A DNA stretch of 64,000 nucleotides from Candidatus Butyricimonas faecavium (GCA_944321125.1 CALUKD010000015.1:1-64000); one strand, 5' to 3'; counted from the stretch's first letter, positions 15,776 to 25,929 are shown. Program-made: numbers and translations. Notes: a model not told the origin generated them from the letters alone.

Positions 15776-16827
15776 TATTTACACAAACTCTCCACTTCTT
15801 GTTTAATTTCCTCCACGTGTTTAGGGTTCGAAATGACCCGTCCTTCCTTATCCAATATCAAGAAATAGGGGACACCACCAACCTGATACTTCTCCAAAAA
15901 ATCCTTGTATCCCTGTTTCGTGAACACGTACTGTGCCCACTTCGCTTGCTTCTTCTCGATAGCGGCTTTCCAAGCGTTCAAATCGGTATCACATGAAACC
16001 CCTATCACCACGAGATCCTCCGGAAATCGTTCAGCCAATTCCTTGATACCCGGAATTGCCGCCATACAGGGGCCACACCAAGTTGCCCAAAAATCCACCA
16101 GCACGTACTTTCCCGTGGGAATGACTTTCGATAACTCACACGCTCTCCCGTTGATATCATTCAATGCCAGATTTACAATCGGATACCCCTTCGCCGTCAA
16201 CTTCGCCAAAGCACAATTCCGACGAAACGTGGCAAACCGTTTGGGATCATCAGGAGCTCCCACGATCGCCTTCTCCAACTCTTCCACTTCATCCCGGGTC
16301 AAATTATATCCCGTCTGTAACATTTTATTCCCCAAATAAACCGAAACAGCCGAAGAGGGGTTCGCAAGAATAAAATCCTTATCACCTTTTCCTTGTAATT
16401 TCCATAAATTGTACTCGTTAAAATCAGCCTGCACCCGCCCCCCGGTAATTTTAAAATCAGAAGTAATCGGAGCATCAAAAGGGATACTGTCATAATGAGA
16501 TGTCTGCATCCACATTTCCACATTATCTACAAAAACAGGTGTATATGTCCACCTTATTTCCTCCCCTTCCGAAAGAATTCCAATATTGGTCGTTATCAAC
16601 GTGCACAACTCAGGACTTTCCACGTGTCCCTTCAACTCGAAATAACCGTCCTTTACCAACGTCTCACAGATAACAACAGAGGGACGCTTTTCCGCGGTTA
16701 AAAGAGAAACCTGTATACTATCTTTCATCCCGGGGATTTGTCCTTTAATCACGAATTCTTTTTCTTGCGCACAGATTTCCATGCGCAAGAAAAAGAAAAA
16801 TAATAAAATCAAACTTATTTTATTCAT
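15775..16827 (-). CDS. TlpA-like thiol-disulfide protein with DUF4369-type N-domain
   Basis: 350 residues. A signal peptide ends near EICAQ (about 21). The DUF4369-like N-domain begins FVIKGQIPGMKDSIQVSLL, a helical linker follows, and the C-terminal TlpA domain has DFWATWCGPC (Cys251, Cys254) and a cis-Pro in GGVPYFLIL. It overlaps the lipoprotein gene upstream by 8 bp (ATGAATAA) and the next TlpA gene by 1 bp, so the genes are translationally coupled. Periplasmic reductase or oxidase activity is expected from the active site; the substrate is unknown. Confidence 0.88.
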   Translation of the reverse strand: MNKISLILLFFFFLRMEICAQEKEFVIKGQIPGMKDSIQVSLLTAEKRPSVVICETLVKDGYFELKGHVESPELCTLITTNIGILSEGEEIRWTYTPVFVDNVEMWMQTSHYDSIPFDAPITSDFKITGGRVQADFNEYNLWKLQGKGDKDFILANPSSAVSVYLGNKMLQTGYNLTRDEVEELEKAIVGAPDDPKRFATFRRNCALAKLTAKGYPIVNLALNDINGRACELSKVIPTGKYVLVDFWATWCGPCMAAIPGIKELAERFPEDLVVIGVSCDTDLNAWKAAIEKKQAKWAQYVFTKQGYKDFLEKYQVGGVPYFLILDKEGRVISNPKHVEEIKQEVESLCK

Positions 16828-17710
16828 ACACCTTTACTCCATATTCGTGTAAAACCTTTACCATCGCCTCCATTTTGTCTATAATAATCGGCCATTCCGC
16901 ATAGGTTTCCCGGAATTCTGTCTCCGACAGCTTAAATATTTCTTCCACGTAAGCTAACAGATCGTATTCCTTCGTATGGAAATCCGGTCCTCCCCATCCT
17001 CCAGAATAAGTTCGTAAATAACCACACGCCTCGATTGGTTCCGGTACCTCATATTGACTCGACAATTTATAATATTCATCGCTATAACTATAAAATTCTT
17101 CCCAATCGGCATCCGGGATCGCTGTAATTTTACTCGCAACCATCTCTCCTACCAGATCATTTTTCAAAATTTCTTTTTCTTCCTCGGTCAATGCTGTAAG
17201 ATTCCCTAAAGCGATTACAGTAGATTGCATTCCGGAATAGAAAGAAAGCTCTACCGGAGCATCAAACGTACCATAATTATCTTTGTAATAAACTAAACAA
17301 TCCAACAACATCATTGAATACGGGTAGAATATCTCCGGGACATCCGTCAACACCTTTTCTTCCACAAACTCTGTCAACGCTTTTCTTTCTTCCAAAGTTT
17401 TATAGGGATAACAAATAAAAGAATCCACTCCCGCATTTGTTGATACCATATTCCACTCCAAACGAACAGTCGTATACACATACTCTTTTTCACCAGATAA
17501 TGCATTTACTTCCCGTGCAATCAACGTATCCGAAAACAACAAATACATACCTGTCCGATCGAAAAAACCTCTTCGTAATTCTGCTTCCTCACCCGTTGCA
17601 TCTGCAGGCACGGCAAACGGGTTTATTTCCGGCTGGCTATTATCCAGCCAATCCTCTTTACTACAAGCCCATAAGCAGACTAATATCAATAATCCTATTA
17701 TATATCTCAT
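16820..17710 (-). CDS. SusCD-associated lipoprotein, possibly a degenerate zinc-metallohydrolase homologue
   Basis: 296 residues. A lipoprotein signal ends LVCLWAC (Cys16). The rest has the length, position (right after SusD) and C-terminal pattern (EYDLLAYVEEIFKLSETEF..., then a final helix with IIIDKMEAMVKVLHEYGV) that I associate with the substrate import-associated zinc metallohydrolase lipoproteins of Bacteroidetes. I find no HExxH zinc motif, however; the only HE is near the C-terminus and lacks the second His. If the relationship is right, this is a non-catalytic, perhaps substrate-binding, member. The family assignment is a similarity judgement and remains uncertain. It overlaps the next gene by 8 bp. 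Confidence 0.6.
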   Translation of the reverse strand: MRYIIGLLILVCLWACSKEDWLDNSQPEINPFAVPADATGEEAELRRGFFDRTGMYLLFSDTLIAREVNALSGEKEYVYTTVRLEWNMVSTNAGVDSFICYPYKTLEERKALTEFVEEKVLTDVPEIFYPYSMMLLDCLVYYKDNYGTFDAPVELSFYSGMQSTVIALGNLTALTEEEKEILKNDLVGEMVASKITAIPDADWEEFYSYSDEYYKLSSQYEVPEPIEACGYLRTYSGGWGGPDFHTKEYDLLAYVEEIFKLSETEFRETYAEWPIIIDKMEAMVKVLHEYGVKVYE

Positions 17711-17724
17711 CTTATTTATTTTTA

Positions 17725-19308
17725 TTATTCTACATCTACACCTATTCTCTCGTTACGGGGATTGTCTATCATACCGGTATTTTTATCCAATTCAACCTTG
17801 GGCAAAGGTAACACCCAAGCCGGATCATCTGGCGTCAACGTAAATTTACGGTTCCATACCGTTTCATATCTCCCCGAAGCATTATTGTACACCTTATTCA
17901 TAACAACATGCTCGATTGTTGTTTCTTGCGGATATTTCTCCGCCACCTTGTAACGCCTTAAATCAAACCAGCGATGTCCTTCCAAACAAAGCTCACGTCG
18001 ACGTTCTTCCCGGATAAAATGTACCAAATTCTCCCTCGAAAGTCCGTTCACCTCTGCTTCATCAAAAACTTCCCGTTTAATCCTCTTTTCCCGCAAATCA
18101 TTCAACGCTTTTTGGGCTGTCGTTTCATCCCCCGCACAAGCCGCAGCTTCCGCCAAATTCAAATAGGCTTCTGAGGTTCGTAACACGAATATATCAGACA
18201 TCTCCAGAGTTGTAAAGGTTGGTCCATGCATTTTTTTATACAGGATTCCCAGTTCTTCTGAAGACACGACAAAATGTTCCAGACGCAAATCTTTTGCCTC
18301 TCTCGGTTTATAAGCCATATATAAATCATCTGATATCCGCATATTTTGATTCGTAACATAAGTGGATATCGAACCCTCACCACTTGAATAAAATGAAAGT
18401 GAGCCAGGTAAAGAACTTGCTCCCGTGGAGAATATCAGTTCGGACAAATCAGGATTTAAAAACTCCGAACCGGAGAACCCATTCAAATCAGTTAATGCTG
18501 GTCCCTGCTCAATCACCATCTGGGCATACTCCGTAGCCTTTTCATAATCAGACATGAACAAATATACCCGGCTCAACATTAATCTTGCTGCAATCACGTC
18601 TGCCCTCCACACGGATTTTTTCGGCACATCTTTTAAATATTTCTCTGCCTCTAGTAAATCCGAAATCACTTGTTCGTATACCTCTGCAACCGAGTTCCGT
18701 TGATAATACTTATCTTCCACGTTATTAGACAACTTTATCGGAATGGCTGGATCCTCTGCAGCCGTGGCCGCTGAATAAGGTTTTCCGTAAAGATTTGCCA
18801 AAAAGAAATAACAACTTCCCCTCAAAAAGTAACTTTCACCTTTAATACGATCAATATTTTGCTGAACTTCTTCCGTCCCGTTCTCAAATGCCTTTACCTC
18901 TTCCAACACTATATTACAAGCATTAATATGGGAATATAAATGACGGAAGTCCGCAGCATCATCCCATGCTGTTTTCCCTTCCATATTTTCATATACTCGA
19001 TATTGCCAGGTATGATACCCGAAAATAGTTCCACAAGCCCCCTCTTCAACCCAAGAATCTCCCCCCCCAGTCTGTTGAACCAATTCATCTGCCATCACAT
19101 GTACATAAGGCCAATAGGTTTCTCCGGTAATTCCCGTAAACTGCCAACCGTATTCCACTCGAAACCGCTCAAAATAAGCATTTCCAAGTAAAATTTCATC
19201 TAAATCATTATAACTTTTGACATAGGCCTTATCCTGAGAATATTCCTCCAAAAAACCGGAACACCCGCATAAAGCCAAAATGCAAATGATTGTATATATT
19301 TTTTTCAT
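17725..19308 (-). CDS. SusD/RagB-family outer-membrane nutrient-binding lipoprotein
   Basis: 527 residues. A lipoprotein signal (ALCGC, Cys16) is followed by the TPR-rich SusD fold. Family landmarks are the early DLDEILLGNAYF segment, LRGSCYFFLANLYGKPYS, the C-terminal EAYLNLAEAAACAGDETTAQKALNDLR and RREELCLEGHR-like FIREERRRELCLEGHRWFD. It caps the SusC channel at the cell surface and captures substrate. Its place in an ECF/FecR-controlled, thioredoxin-rich locus and the absence of glycosidase genes argue against an ordinary polysaccharide locus; peptide or protein-derived substrates are possible (inference). Confidence 0.95.
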   Translation of the reverse strand: MKKIYTIICILALCGCSGFLEEYSQDKAYVKSYNDLDEILLGNAYFERFRVEYGWQFTGITGETYWPYVHVMADELVQQTGGGDSWVEEGACGTIFGYHTWQYRVYENMEGKTAWDDAADFRHLYSHINACNIVLEEVKAFENGTEEVQQNIDRIKGESYFLRGSCYFFLANLYGKPYSAATAAEDPAIPIKLSNNVEDKYYQRNSVAEVYEQVISDLLEAEKYLKDVPKKSVWRADVIAARLMLSRVYLFMSDYEKATEYAQMVIEQGPALTDLNGFSGSEFLNPDLSELIFSTGASSLPGSLSFYSSGEGSISTYVTNQNMRISDDLYMAYKPREAKDLRLEHFVVSSEELGILYKKMHGPTFTTLEMSDIFVLRTSEAYLNLAEAAACAGDETTAQKALNDLREKRIKREVFDEAEVNGLSRENLVHFIREERRRELCLEGHRWFDLRRYKVAEKYPQETTIEHVVMNKVYNNASGRYETVWNRKFTLTPDDPAWVLPLPKVELDKNTGMIDNPRNERIGVDVE

Positions 19309-19326
19309 ATCGTCTGTATTATCATG

Positions 19327-20358
19327 TTAATTAAAAAAAGAAGTCACTTTCTTTTCCAATTCCTCGCCTCGTAAATCCATTGCGACAATTTTCCCTTCCG
19401 GATTCAACAAATACATTTTTGGAACACTCGTCACCCCATAACGTTTGGCTACCGGACAATCCCATCCTTTCAAAGAAGCAACCTGTAACCAAGGTAATTC
19501 CAATTCCTCGATAGCTCCTGTCCAAGCATCTCGCTTATCGTCCAATGATACACTATAAATTTCGAAACCTTTATCTTTAAATCGCTCGTAGATTACCTTT
19601 AGATTAGGTATTTCTTCCCGACAAGGTCCGCACCAAGAAGCCCAAAAATCCAATAATACGTATTTCCCACGCAATGAATACAATGAAACATTTTTCCCCT
19701 CCGGGGTTGTTAAATCGATATCTGGGGCAATTCCTCCCATTTGTGTAGGTCTCATGTAATCAATATTCTTTTTCAACGATTTACCTGCATCAGAAGCTTT
19801 TACTTCCGGAGTCAGACGCTCATAATCCTTCTCTATTTCAGCAAAGGGGTATTTCGACAAAAGCAAATCCTCCATGAAATAAGCTATCGATACCCGATTC
19901 AAATTAGAATCGATAAACGCCTCAACCGATTCGTCTTTCTGATCCATCGTATAACCGAACATCACAGCAAAAGTCCGCGCAAATTGTAGTTCTCCTGCTC
20001 GTTTCATTACCGCTTGTTCTGGACTACCTTTCACCACGCAGGAATTTTGAACATTTTCTTCCCCCAAAAATCCTACAATATCAACCTCAATCGGTTCCTG
20101 TTCCAACAATATAGTTTCACTCCCCGACCCCATAGAAAGCGTCAACTTTTTCGCTCCCGTAAACTCCTTACCCATGTGAAATTTACCATCTCGAACGATA
20201 GCACTATCAACCATCCGCGCATCCTCACCCCAACCTTCCAACAAACAAATAATTTGCCCGTCAGCTCCCTTCCAAGTTCCAGAAATGGAATACATTGCCT
20301 TCCGGTTACAAGCGTAAATGCCTAAAACAATCAAAAGAATAAATATATACTTAGTCAT
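19327..20358 (-). CDS. TlpA-like thiol-disulfide lipoprotein between SusC and SusD
   Basis: 343 residues. A lipoprotein signal ends LGIYAC (Cys17). The N-terminal DUF4369-like domain reads [18 protein letters not shown], then a helical region, then a C-terminal TlpA domain with [10 protein letters not shown] (Cys243, Cys246) and cis-Pro in TSVPKMYLL. It is inserted between susC (10-bp gap) and susD (18-bp gap), which is unusual because susC and susD are normally adjacent, so its action is probably tied to the transporter itself. It should be envelope-anchored and redox active. Confidence 0.9.
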   Translation of the reverse strand: MTKYIFILLIVLGIYACNRKAMYSISGTWKGADGQIICLLEGWGEDARMVDSAIVRDGKFHMGKEFTGAKKLTLSMGSGSETILLEQEPIEVDIVGFLGEENVQNSCVVKGSPEQAVMKRAGELQFARTFAVMFGYTMDQKDESVEAFIDSNLNRVSIAYFMEDLLLSKYPFAEIEKDYERLTPEVKASDAGKSLKKNIDYMRPTQMGGIAPDIDLTTPEGKNVSLYSLRGKYVLLDFWASWCGPCREEIPNLKVIYERFKDKGFEIYSVSLDDKRDAWTGAIEELELPWLQVASLKGWDCPVAKRYGVTSVPKMYLLNPEGKIVAMDLRGEELEKKVTSFFN

Positions 20359-20368
20359 ATCCTACATA

Positions 20369-23300
20369 TTAAAAAGTTACATTCAATCCAAAAGTAAACG
20401 TAGGCCGTTCAGAAAGTTGCACTTCCGTAAATCCACTTTGCACGGGAGTCTGCCCCTTCAATTTACTATTCGTCAAAATAAACGGGTTACTCACCGAAGC
20501 AGAAACTTCCAATAAAGAAATTCCCCACCGCTCTGCATCAAACGAATAAGTCAATCCCAAATTGGTACATTTCAAATAATCCGCACTTACTACCCGGATA
20601 TTGCTATAATTATACATTTCCCATTTCGTGCTAGCAATTTCCGGAACTTGTCCGGAGGTAAAACCAGACCAATGATATAATGCGGAAGATGATCCCCCAT
20701 CTATTATAAAAGCCGGGATATTCGTGTATTTTTCATCCCCGGGACGTTGCCAACGGTTCAAAAACGTCCGATTCAAATTACTCTCCGGACGTACCCGGGC
20801 ATCATTATTCGGATACAATTTAAACAAGCGGGTTTTTGCTCCCAAACTATAGGAAAATGCAGCATTCAAACGCCACCGTTTATAATTTACCGTTGTATTC
20901 AATCCTCCGAATATAACCGGTTCTCTGCGACCCGACTCCTCTAATACTTGTGTAAACACCTCATACTTCGATTTTCCGTAAAGCGATTCTTGTTCATCCT
21001 CCATATCATCGAACATTGGTAATCCAGATGCATCCAATCCTATGAATTTATAAGAATAAAATGAACTCACAGATTTACCTTTAACCACGGCTGTCCCATT
21101 CAAGAAATCAGTTCGCTCAAACTGATCAGCCGAAGGTAACGAACTCACTTCATTATCCGTGTGTGAGAAGGTGGTAGAAATATACCAACGCAAATCCTCC
21201 GTTTTGATCGGACTCACCGTGAACGAAAAATCATATCCGCTATTCACAATCTCCCCTCCATTCACCACGTACGAGGCCATACCGTTCACCTCCGAAATCT
21301 CTTTTTCCATGTATGCATCTTTTGTTTTTTTCCGATAATAAGACGCACTCACCATCAAACGACGCTGAAACATGGAAAACTCCAAGCCCACATTCAATGA
21401 ACCAGTCTTTTCCCATTTTAATTCCGGATTAGGATAAGTACTTATCGTAGAAACATATTCTCCATAATGGTCATCATACGGTTTTTTAGAGATAATCACA
21501 ACGGGAGATTGCCCGTCCAGCATATTTCCCTGATACCCATAAGACATCTTCAATCGTAAATCATCAAACCAATCCTGTTTCCCTTTAAAATGCTCCATCA
21601 CGTTATAATTAAATGAAACAGACCATATTGGTAAAATTTTATCATTACTTCTCTCTCCAAACTGATTCGAACCGTCATAACGCATATTAGCATTCACGGT
21701 AAACCAATTGCCATAACTATAAGAAGCAGTACCATACCAAGACAACATATTACTCAGATTGTCCGTTACTACCGGAACATTCGTTGCCATCCAGTTTGCA
21801 TAAGATGTATATATCGTAGGATCGACCGTGATAAATTGTTTCCCGCGATCCGGATCATATCCCCGGGTAACATTTTTATACGCGTCATATTTTGTAGAAT
21901 TAGTTTCCATACCTACCGATACATTGATATTGTGCTGTTGATCAACACCCCAATAACGATTCAAATCAGCCTGTAATCGGAACATATATGACTTATTCTT
22001 GGATTTATCCACGGTCAATTCCCCTCCCCTTGGCATTCCGGAACTATTATCCGCACTCTCTTCATCAGGACTTCTACGGATCACGGCAGCATGATAAGTC
22101 TTCGTTCCCCAATACCCCTCAATATCCGTATTCGCCACCGAATAAGACAAAATCGTTGAAATCTTCAACCATTCCCAAGGCTTCACATCCAGATTGGCCC
22201 GAAAAGTAACAGAAGAACCCTCTTGTCGCTTACTACTATTCTCCAATTCGTTAAGAATATTGTAGTTATAATAAGAGAAACCATCCGGTATCTGGTAAAA
22301 ACTATACTTTCCCTCTCCTGTATAAGCCGGAATTGCACGACTTGTATTATAGGCATAATCAATTGGAGCGATCTCTTCTTGATAATATTTCCGCTTTGAC
22401 GTATTTGCATTCACGTTAAATGAAGCTGCCAACCAAGGCGTGAAATTCATATCCAAATTCAATGTCCCCGTGTAACGCTTGTCGAGATTAGGTTTTACTA
22501 CATCCTCCTCGATATTTATTCCCACGGAAGAATAATAACGGATTTTTTCCGTTCCTCCTGTCACGCTCACCGTGTGAGAAGAAGAAAAAGCATCTCTCGT
22601 CAACAACTTAAACCAATCCGTGTTCTCCTCTCCTAAATAAGCTACCTGTTTCTCAAACTCTTCATACGTGATCGTCCGGTTATACAACTCCTGCAACAAC
22701 TTCTCGTATCCTACCCAAGTAACACTCGTTGCATATTGGTATCCAGCCTCCGCCAACTCACGGGAAACATTCAATCTCTCCTTGGCACTCATCAAGTCAA
22801 TATTCCGGTCTGAATAACGCGGCCTTAGCTTCAATGTTGCCGTACCCCGGTAAGAAATTTGGGGTTCTCCCACGTGTCCCCGTTTCGTGGTGATCACGAT
22901 CACGCCATTCGCAGCCTTTGTTCCGTAAAGAGCCGTTGCCGAAGCATCCTTCAACACGTCGATACGTTCTATATCCTGCGGGTTAATACCCGAAATCGCA
23001 TTACCGATCCGGTTGATATAATCCGGATCGTTCAACTCGTCCGGGGAAATCTGCACCGGGTCTTGCACGATCACCCCATCTACCACCCACAACGGTTCCC
23101 GATTCCCAATCAACGTTGAGGTTCCCCGAATCCTAATTTTTGGGGCAACACCCGATTCTCCCGAATTCGTCATCACCATCAAATCGGGAATCTGTCCTTC
23201 CAACATTTTATCCAACGTCGATACTCCCGGAATCATGATATCCTCCATTTTTACCGAAGATACTGCACTCGTTGACTTCCGACGATTAATCACCTGATAT

Positions 23301-23947
23301 CCCGTAACCACCACTTCCTCCATCTCGTTCACTTCTTCTTCCAACACCACTGTCAATTCTGTTTCTCCTTTCCATTTTACCTCTTTGGTTTTCATTCCAA
23401 CAAATGAAAAAAGTAAAGTAACCGTATCCTGTTTAACAATACTCATCGAAAAGTTTCCATCTATCCCCGTAGCAGTTCCTACACTAGTTCCTTTAATAAT
23501 AACTGTTACACCAGGTAAAGCATTGCCTTTAACATCTTTTACGCTTCCTTTAATAATCACATTTTCCTTTTTTTCCGGTTCCACCCCAGTCTTTTTCAAT
23601 GAGATCAAGATAGTCTGATCTTCAATCATGTACTGTAAAGAGGTATTCTGCAAACATAATTTCAAAACATCCTCTACCGAGCAACCATCAACTTTTAAGC
23701 TTACATTTTTTACTTCTTGCACATCTTGTTTATTATACAAAATGTAATAACCGGATTGCACTTGCAATTCTTTTAACACCTGTTCCAGAGATACTCCCTG
23801 AACCTCCATCTTAATTTGTTTCTGACTATAAGTAGGTATTGCAAATGTAAAAACAGGTAACAATACCATAAGTACCACAAATTTCATCACTAACATTTTT
23901 TTTCTACTCCATCGCCATAAATGGAAAATTAATTCATCTTTTTTCAT
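20369..23947 (-). CDS. SusC/RagA-type TonB-dependent outer-membrane transporter with STN domain
   Basis: 1192 residues. A signal peptide (to about residue 42, TYSQ) is followed by an STN/secretin-TonB N-domain (about 45-115: IKMEVQGVSLEQVLKELQ), a carboxypeptidase-regulatory-like domain (IIKGSVKDVKGNALPGVTV), the plug (TGYQVINRRKSTSAVSSV through VVDGVIVQDP) and a 22-strand barrel ending in Phe (FTFGLNVTF). It transports substrate through the outer membrane using TonB energy. The STN domain marks it as a signalling receptor that talks to the FecR anti-sigma factor encoded just upstream. The substrate is unknown. Confidence 0.96.
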   Translation of the reverse strand: MKKDELIFHLWRWSRKKMLVMKFVVLMVLLPVFTFAIPTYSQKQIKMEVQGVSLEQVLKELQVQSGYYILYNKQDVQEVKNVSLKVDGCSVEDVLKLCLQNTSLQYMIEDQTILISLKKTGVEPEKKENVIIKGSVKDVKGNALPGVTVIIKGTSVGTATGIDGNFSMSIVKQDTVTLLFSFVGMKTKEVKWKGETELTVVLEEEVNEMEEVVVTGYQVINRRKSTSAVSSVKMEDIMIPGVSTLDKMLEGQIPDLMVMTNSGESGVAPKIRIRGTSTLIGNREPLWVVDGVIVQDPVQISPDELNDPDYINRIGNAISGINPQDIERIDVLKDASATALYGTKAANGVIVITTKRGHVGEPQISYRGTATLKLRPRYSDRNIDLMSAKERLNVSRELAEAGYQYATSVTWVGYEKLLQELYNRTITYEEFEKQVAYLGEENTDWFKLLTRDAFSSSHTVSVTGGTEKIRYYSSVGINIEEDVVKPNLDKRYTGTLNLDMNFTPWLAASFNVNANTSKRKYYQEEIAPIDYAYNTSRAIPAYTGEGKYSFYQIPDGFSYYNYNILNELENSSKRQEGSSVTFRANLDVKPWEWLKISTILSYSVANTDIEGYWGTKTYHAAVIRRSPDEESADNSSGMPRGGELTVDKSKNKSYMFRLQADLNRYWGVDQQHNINVSVGMETNSTKYDAYKNVTRGYDPDRGKQFITVDPTIYTSYANWMATNVPVVTDNLSNMLSWYGTASYSYGNWFTVNANMRYDGSNQFGERSNDKILPIWSVSFNYNVMEHFKGKQDWFDDLRLKMSYGYQGNMLDGQSPVVIISKKPYDDHYGEYVSTISTYPNPELKWEKTGSLNVGLEFSMFQRRLMVSASYYRKKTKDAYMEKEISEVNGMASYVVNGGEIVNSGYDFSFTVSPIKTEDLRWYISTTFSHTDNEVSSLPSADQFERTDFLNGTAVVKGKSVSSFYSYKFIGLDASGLPMFDDMEDEQESLYGKSKYEVFTQVLEESGRREPVIFGGLNTTVNYKRWRLNAAFSYSLGAKTRLFKLYPNNDARVRPESNLNRTFLNRWQRPGDEKYTNIPAFIIDGGSSSALYHWSGFTSGQVPEIASTKWEMYNYSNIRVVSADYLKCTNLGLTYSFDAERWGISLLEVSASVSNPFILTNSKLKGQTPVQSGFTEVQLSERPTFTFGLNVTF

Positions 23948-24038
23948 ACATTTGTTTAGTTATTTATTTAATACTCGCATCAAATGCCAATCCGAGGCGA
24001 GTTTAAAAATTACTGCAGCCTGATAGTTCTCGACAAAC

Positions 24039-25217
24039 TTATCGGGCTTCTTTTATTACAACTCTATTACTTTCAATAACATAATCAATATTTTGAGTTC
24101 TTTTCAGCATATCCAGAATTTTCGAAATATTCTCATATTTACGAATTACACCATAAAATACGGATTTTTTCAGTTTCGGAGATTCGATAATAATGTCCAC
24201 ATCATACCAACGAGCTAATTTACGCATCATCATCTCCATGTTTTCGTCATCAAACACAAAAAGTTTCTCCTTCCACCCCACAAAATTCGCCACATTTACT
24301 TCATACATTTCCATCTTCCCCGTCAACGTATCCAATTGTACTTGATAACCTGGTTCCATCACAATTGAAGTCCCTGTCTTTCCTCCAGAATTTACCTGAA
24401 CCCGACCATTTACCAATGTTGTTTGCATGGTTGGTTCATCCCGATAAGCCATTATATTGAATGATGTTCCCAAAACCTGCACATCCATTCCTTTGCAATG
24501 AACCTCGAATATTTTCCCGGAATGTGTCACCTCAAAATAAGCCTCACCTTCCAAATACACCTCTCTCTTATTTCCGAAAAATTTTACAGGATAACGTAAT
24601 CGAGTTTGAGAATTCAACCATACTCGAGTTCCATCAGCCAAGATCAACCGATATTCCCCACCTCGAGGAACAATGATCGTATTAAATTTCAACGAATCTG
24701 AAACCGTTCCTTGTCCCCCCTCATAAGAAAGTACATTAGAATCATTCTTTAATATTATACCTTCCATCTGTAAAGATTCTACTCCGCTTACTGAACCTAA
24801 GTCTACCTTTCGGCCATCTGACATTTCCAATATAGCACATTCCTGTCCCGGTAAAACATCTGCAACAATAGATTTGTTTAGTACACCCTCATCTTTTTCC
24901 TTCAACAACAACAAACTCCCTATAACCACGGGAAAAATCAAAATAGCCGCAATTCTTCTTGACCAACGGATCATGCGTGTACGCCTACTTTCTCTACGAA
25001 TAAAAGACAACACTCGCCTTGTATCCAATGAATAATTCTCATATTCTTCCAAACGTCTCCCAACATAATTCCCATCAACTAGCCGTTCATAGAATTCCCG
25101 ATGGGCCTCGTTTTCCGTAATCCATTCGTCCAAAGCTTTTTCTTCTTCTGGCGAAATCACACCTTGTAAACGAGCCGCAATCCATGAAGCTATTTTTATA
25201 TTCTTTTCGTTCTGCAT
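24039..25217 (-). CDS. FecR-family anti-sigma factor
   Basis: 392 residues. The cytoplasmic N-domain is followed by one membrane helix (about 84-105, RRIAAILIFPVVIGSLLLL). The periplasmic FecR domain includes GGEYRLILADGTRVWLNSQTR, and the C-terminal DUF4974-like STN-related domain contains ENMEMMMRKLARWYDVDI. It relays binding of substrate to the STN domain of the adjacent SusC protein and releases the ECF sigma factor. The sigma, FecR, SusC order is the classical FecIRA-type arrangement. Confidence 0.95.
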   Translation of the reverse strand: MQNEKNIKIASWIAARLQGVISPEEEKALDEWITENEAHREFYERLVDGNYVGRRLEEYENYSLDTRRVLSFIRRESRRTRMIRWSRRIAAILIFPVVIGSLLLLKEKDEGVLNKSIVADVLPGQECAILEMSDGRKVDLGSVSGVESLQMEGIILKNDSNVLSYEGGQGTVSDSLKFNTIIVPRGGEYRLILADGTRVWLNSQTRLRYPVKFFGNKREVYLEGEAYFEVTHSGKIFEVHCKGMDVQVLGTSFNIMAYRDEPTMQTTLVNGRVQVNSGGKTGTSIVMEPGYQVQLDTLTGKMEMYEVNVANFVGWKEKLFVFDDENMEMMMRKLARWYDVDIIIESPKLKKSVFYGVIRKYENISKILDMLKRTQNIDYVIESNRVVIKEAR

Positions 25218-25293
25218 ACCTCAGTTTATTTCACATAAGAAACGACTGACCGAACCAAAAGAATGACAATAAGTACGTTTTTTTGAAAAAAAC

Positions 25294-25890
25294 TCAAATA
25301 AAAAAATCTGTCATCCCGAACACCACGAAAATAACACCTACTCCAAAACGTTGCTTTAATGTAGACATTGCTCTCTGTTTTTGCGTCTTAACAGTATGAA
25401 TTGACACGGATAATGTATCTGCAATTTCTTGGTTACTCAACCCCTCCAACCCTAATTTAAAAACACGTGCACATTCAGTCGGTAATTCTTCAATAGCCCG
25501 GTAGAGTTGTCCTAACATCTCCTCTTCTATCATTTTCTCATCCAGAAAATCTTCACTAAGCTCCCGAATAATATCTGCCTCATATTTATGAACCACTTGT
25601 TCGTGCTTTAATAAATCCAAACATTTATTCCGGGCAGTTTGATATAAAAAAACTCGAATTGGAAGTAAAGATGCAAAATTCTTACGCCGTTCCCACAAAC
25701 GAACAAAACTTTCCTGAACAACATCTTCGGCAAACGTGTTATTCTCCAATATAGAATTACAGTAAAAATAAAGCGACTTGCCATAAGTATCCAACAAAAA
25801 GGCAAAAGCATTTTCGTCACTTTCCCGCAATCTCTTTACCAGATATTCCGGTTCCTCTCGAAATCTTTTATTTTGTGCATTTAGATCCAT
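25294..25890 (-). CDS. ECF sigma factor (FecI-like)
   Basis: 198 residues. Region 2 (ENAFAFLLDTYGKSLYFYCN ... AEDVVQESFVRLWERR) binds -10 DNA and core polymerase. Region 4 (LPTECARVFKLGLEGLSNQEIADTLSVSIHTVKTQ) carries the helix-turn-helix for the -35 element. A hydrophobic C-terminal tail (GVIFVVFGMTDFFI) is slightly longer than usual. It should direct transcription of the downstream susC operon when released by FecR. A one-mismatch -7 element (25922-25929) precedes it. Confidence 0.95.
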   Translation of the reverse strand: MDLNAQNKRFREEPEYLVKRLRESDENAFAFLLDTYGKSLYFYCNSILENNTFAEDVVQESFVRLWERRKNFASLLPIRVFLYQTARNKCLDLLKHEQVVHKYEADIIRELSEDFLDEKMIEEEMLGQLYRAIEELPTECARVFKLGLEGLSNQEIADTLSVSIHTVKTQKQRAMSTLKQRFGVGVIFVVFGMTDFFI

Positions 25891-25921
25891 TCACACACAA
25901 TTCTACATCCATATACTATCA

Positions 25922-25929
25922 CAAATATG
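25922..25929 (-). promoter_or_regulatory. Possible -7 element before the ECF sigma gene
   Basis: Minus strand CATATTTG, one mismatch to TAnnTTTG, 32 bp before the sigma start. Weak support. Confidence 0.3.
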
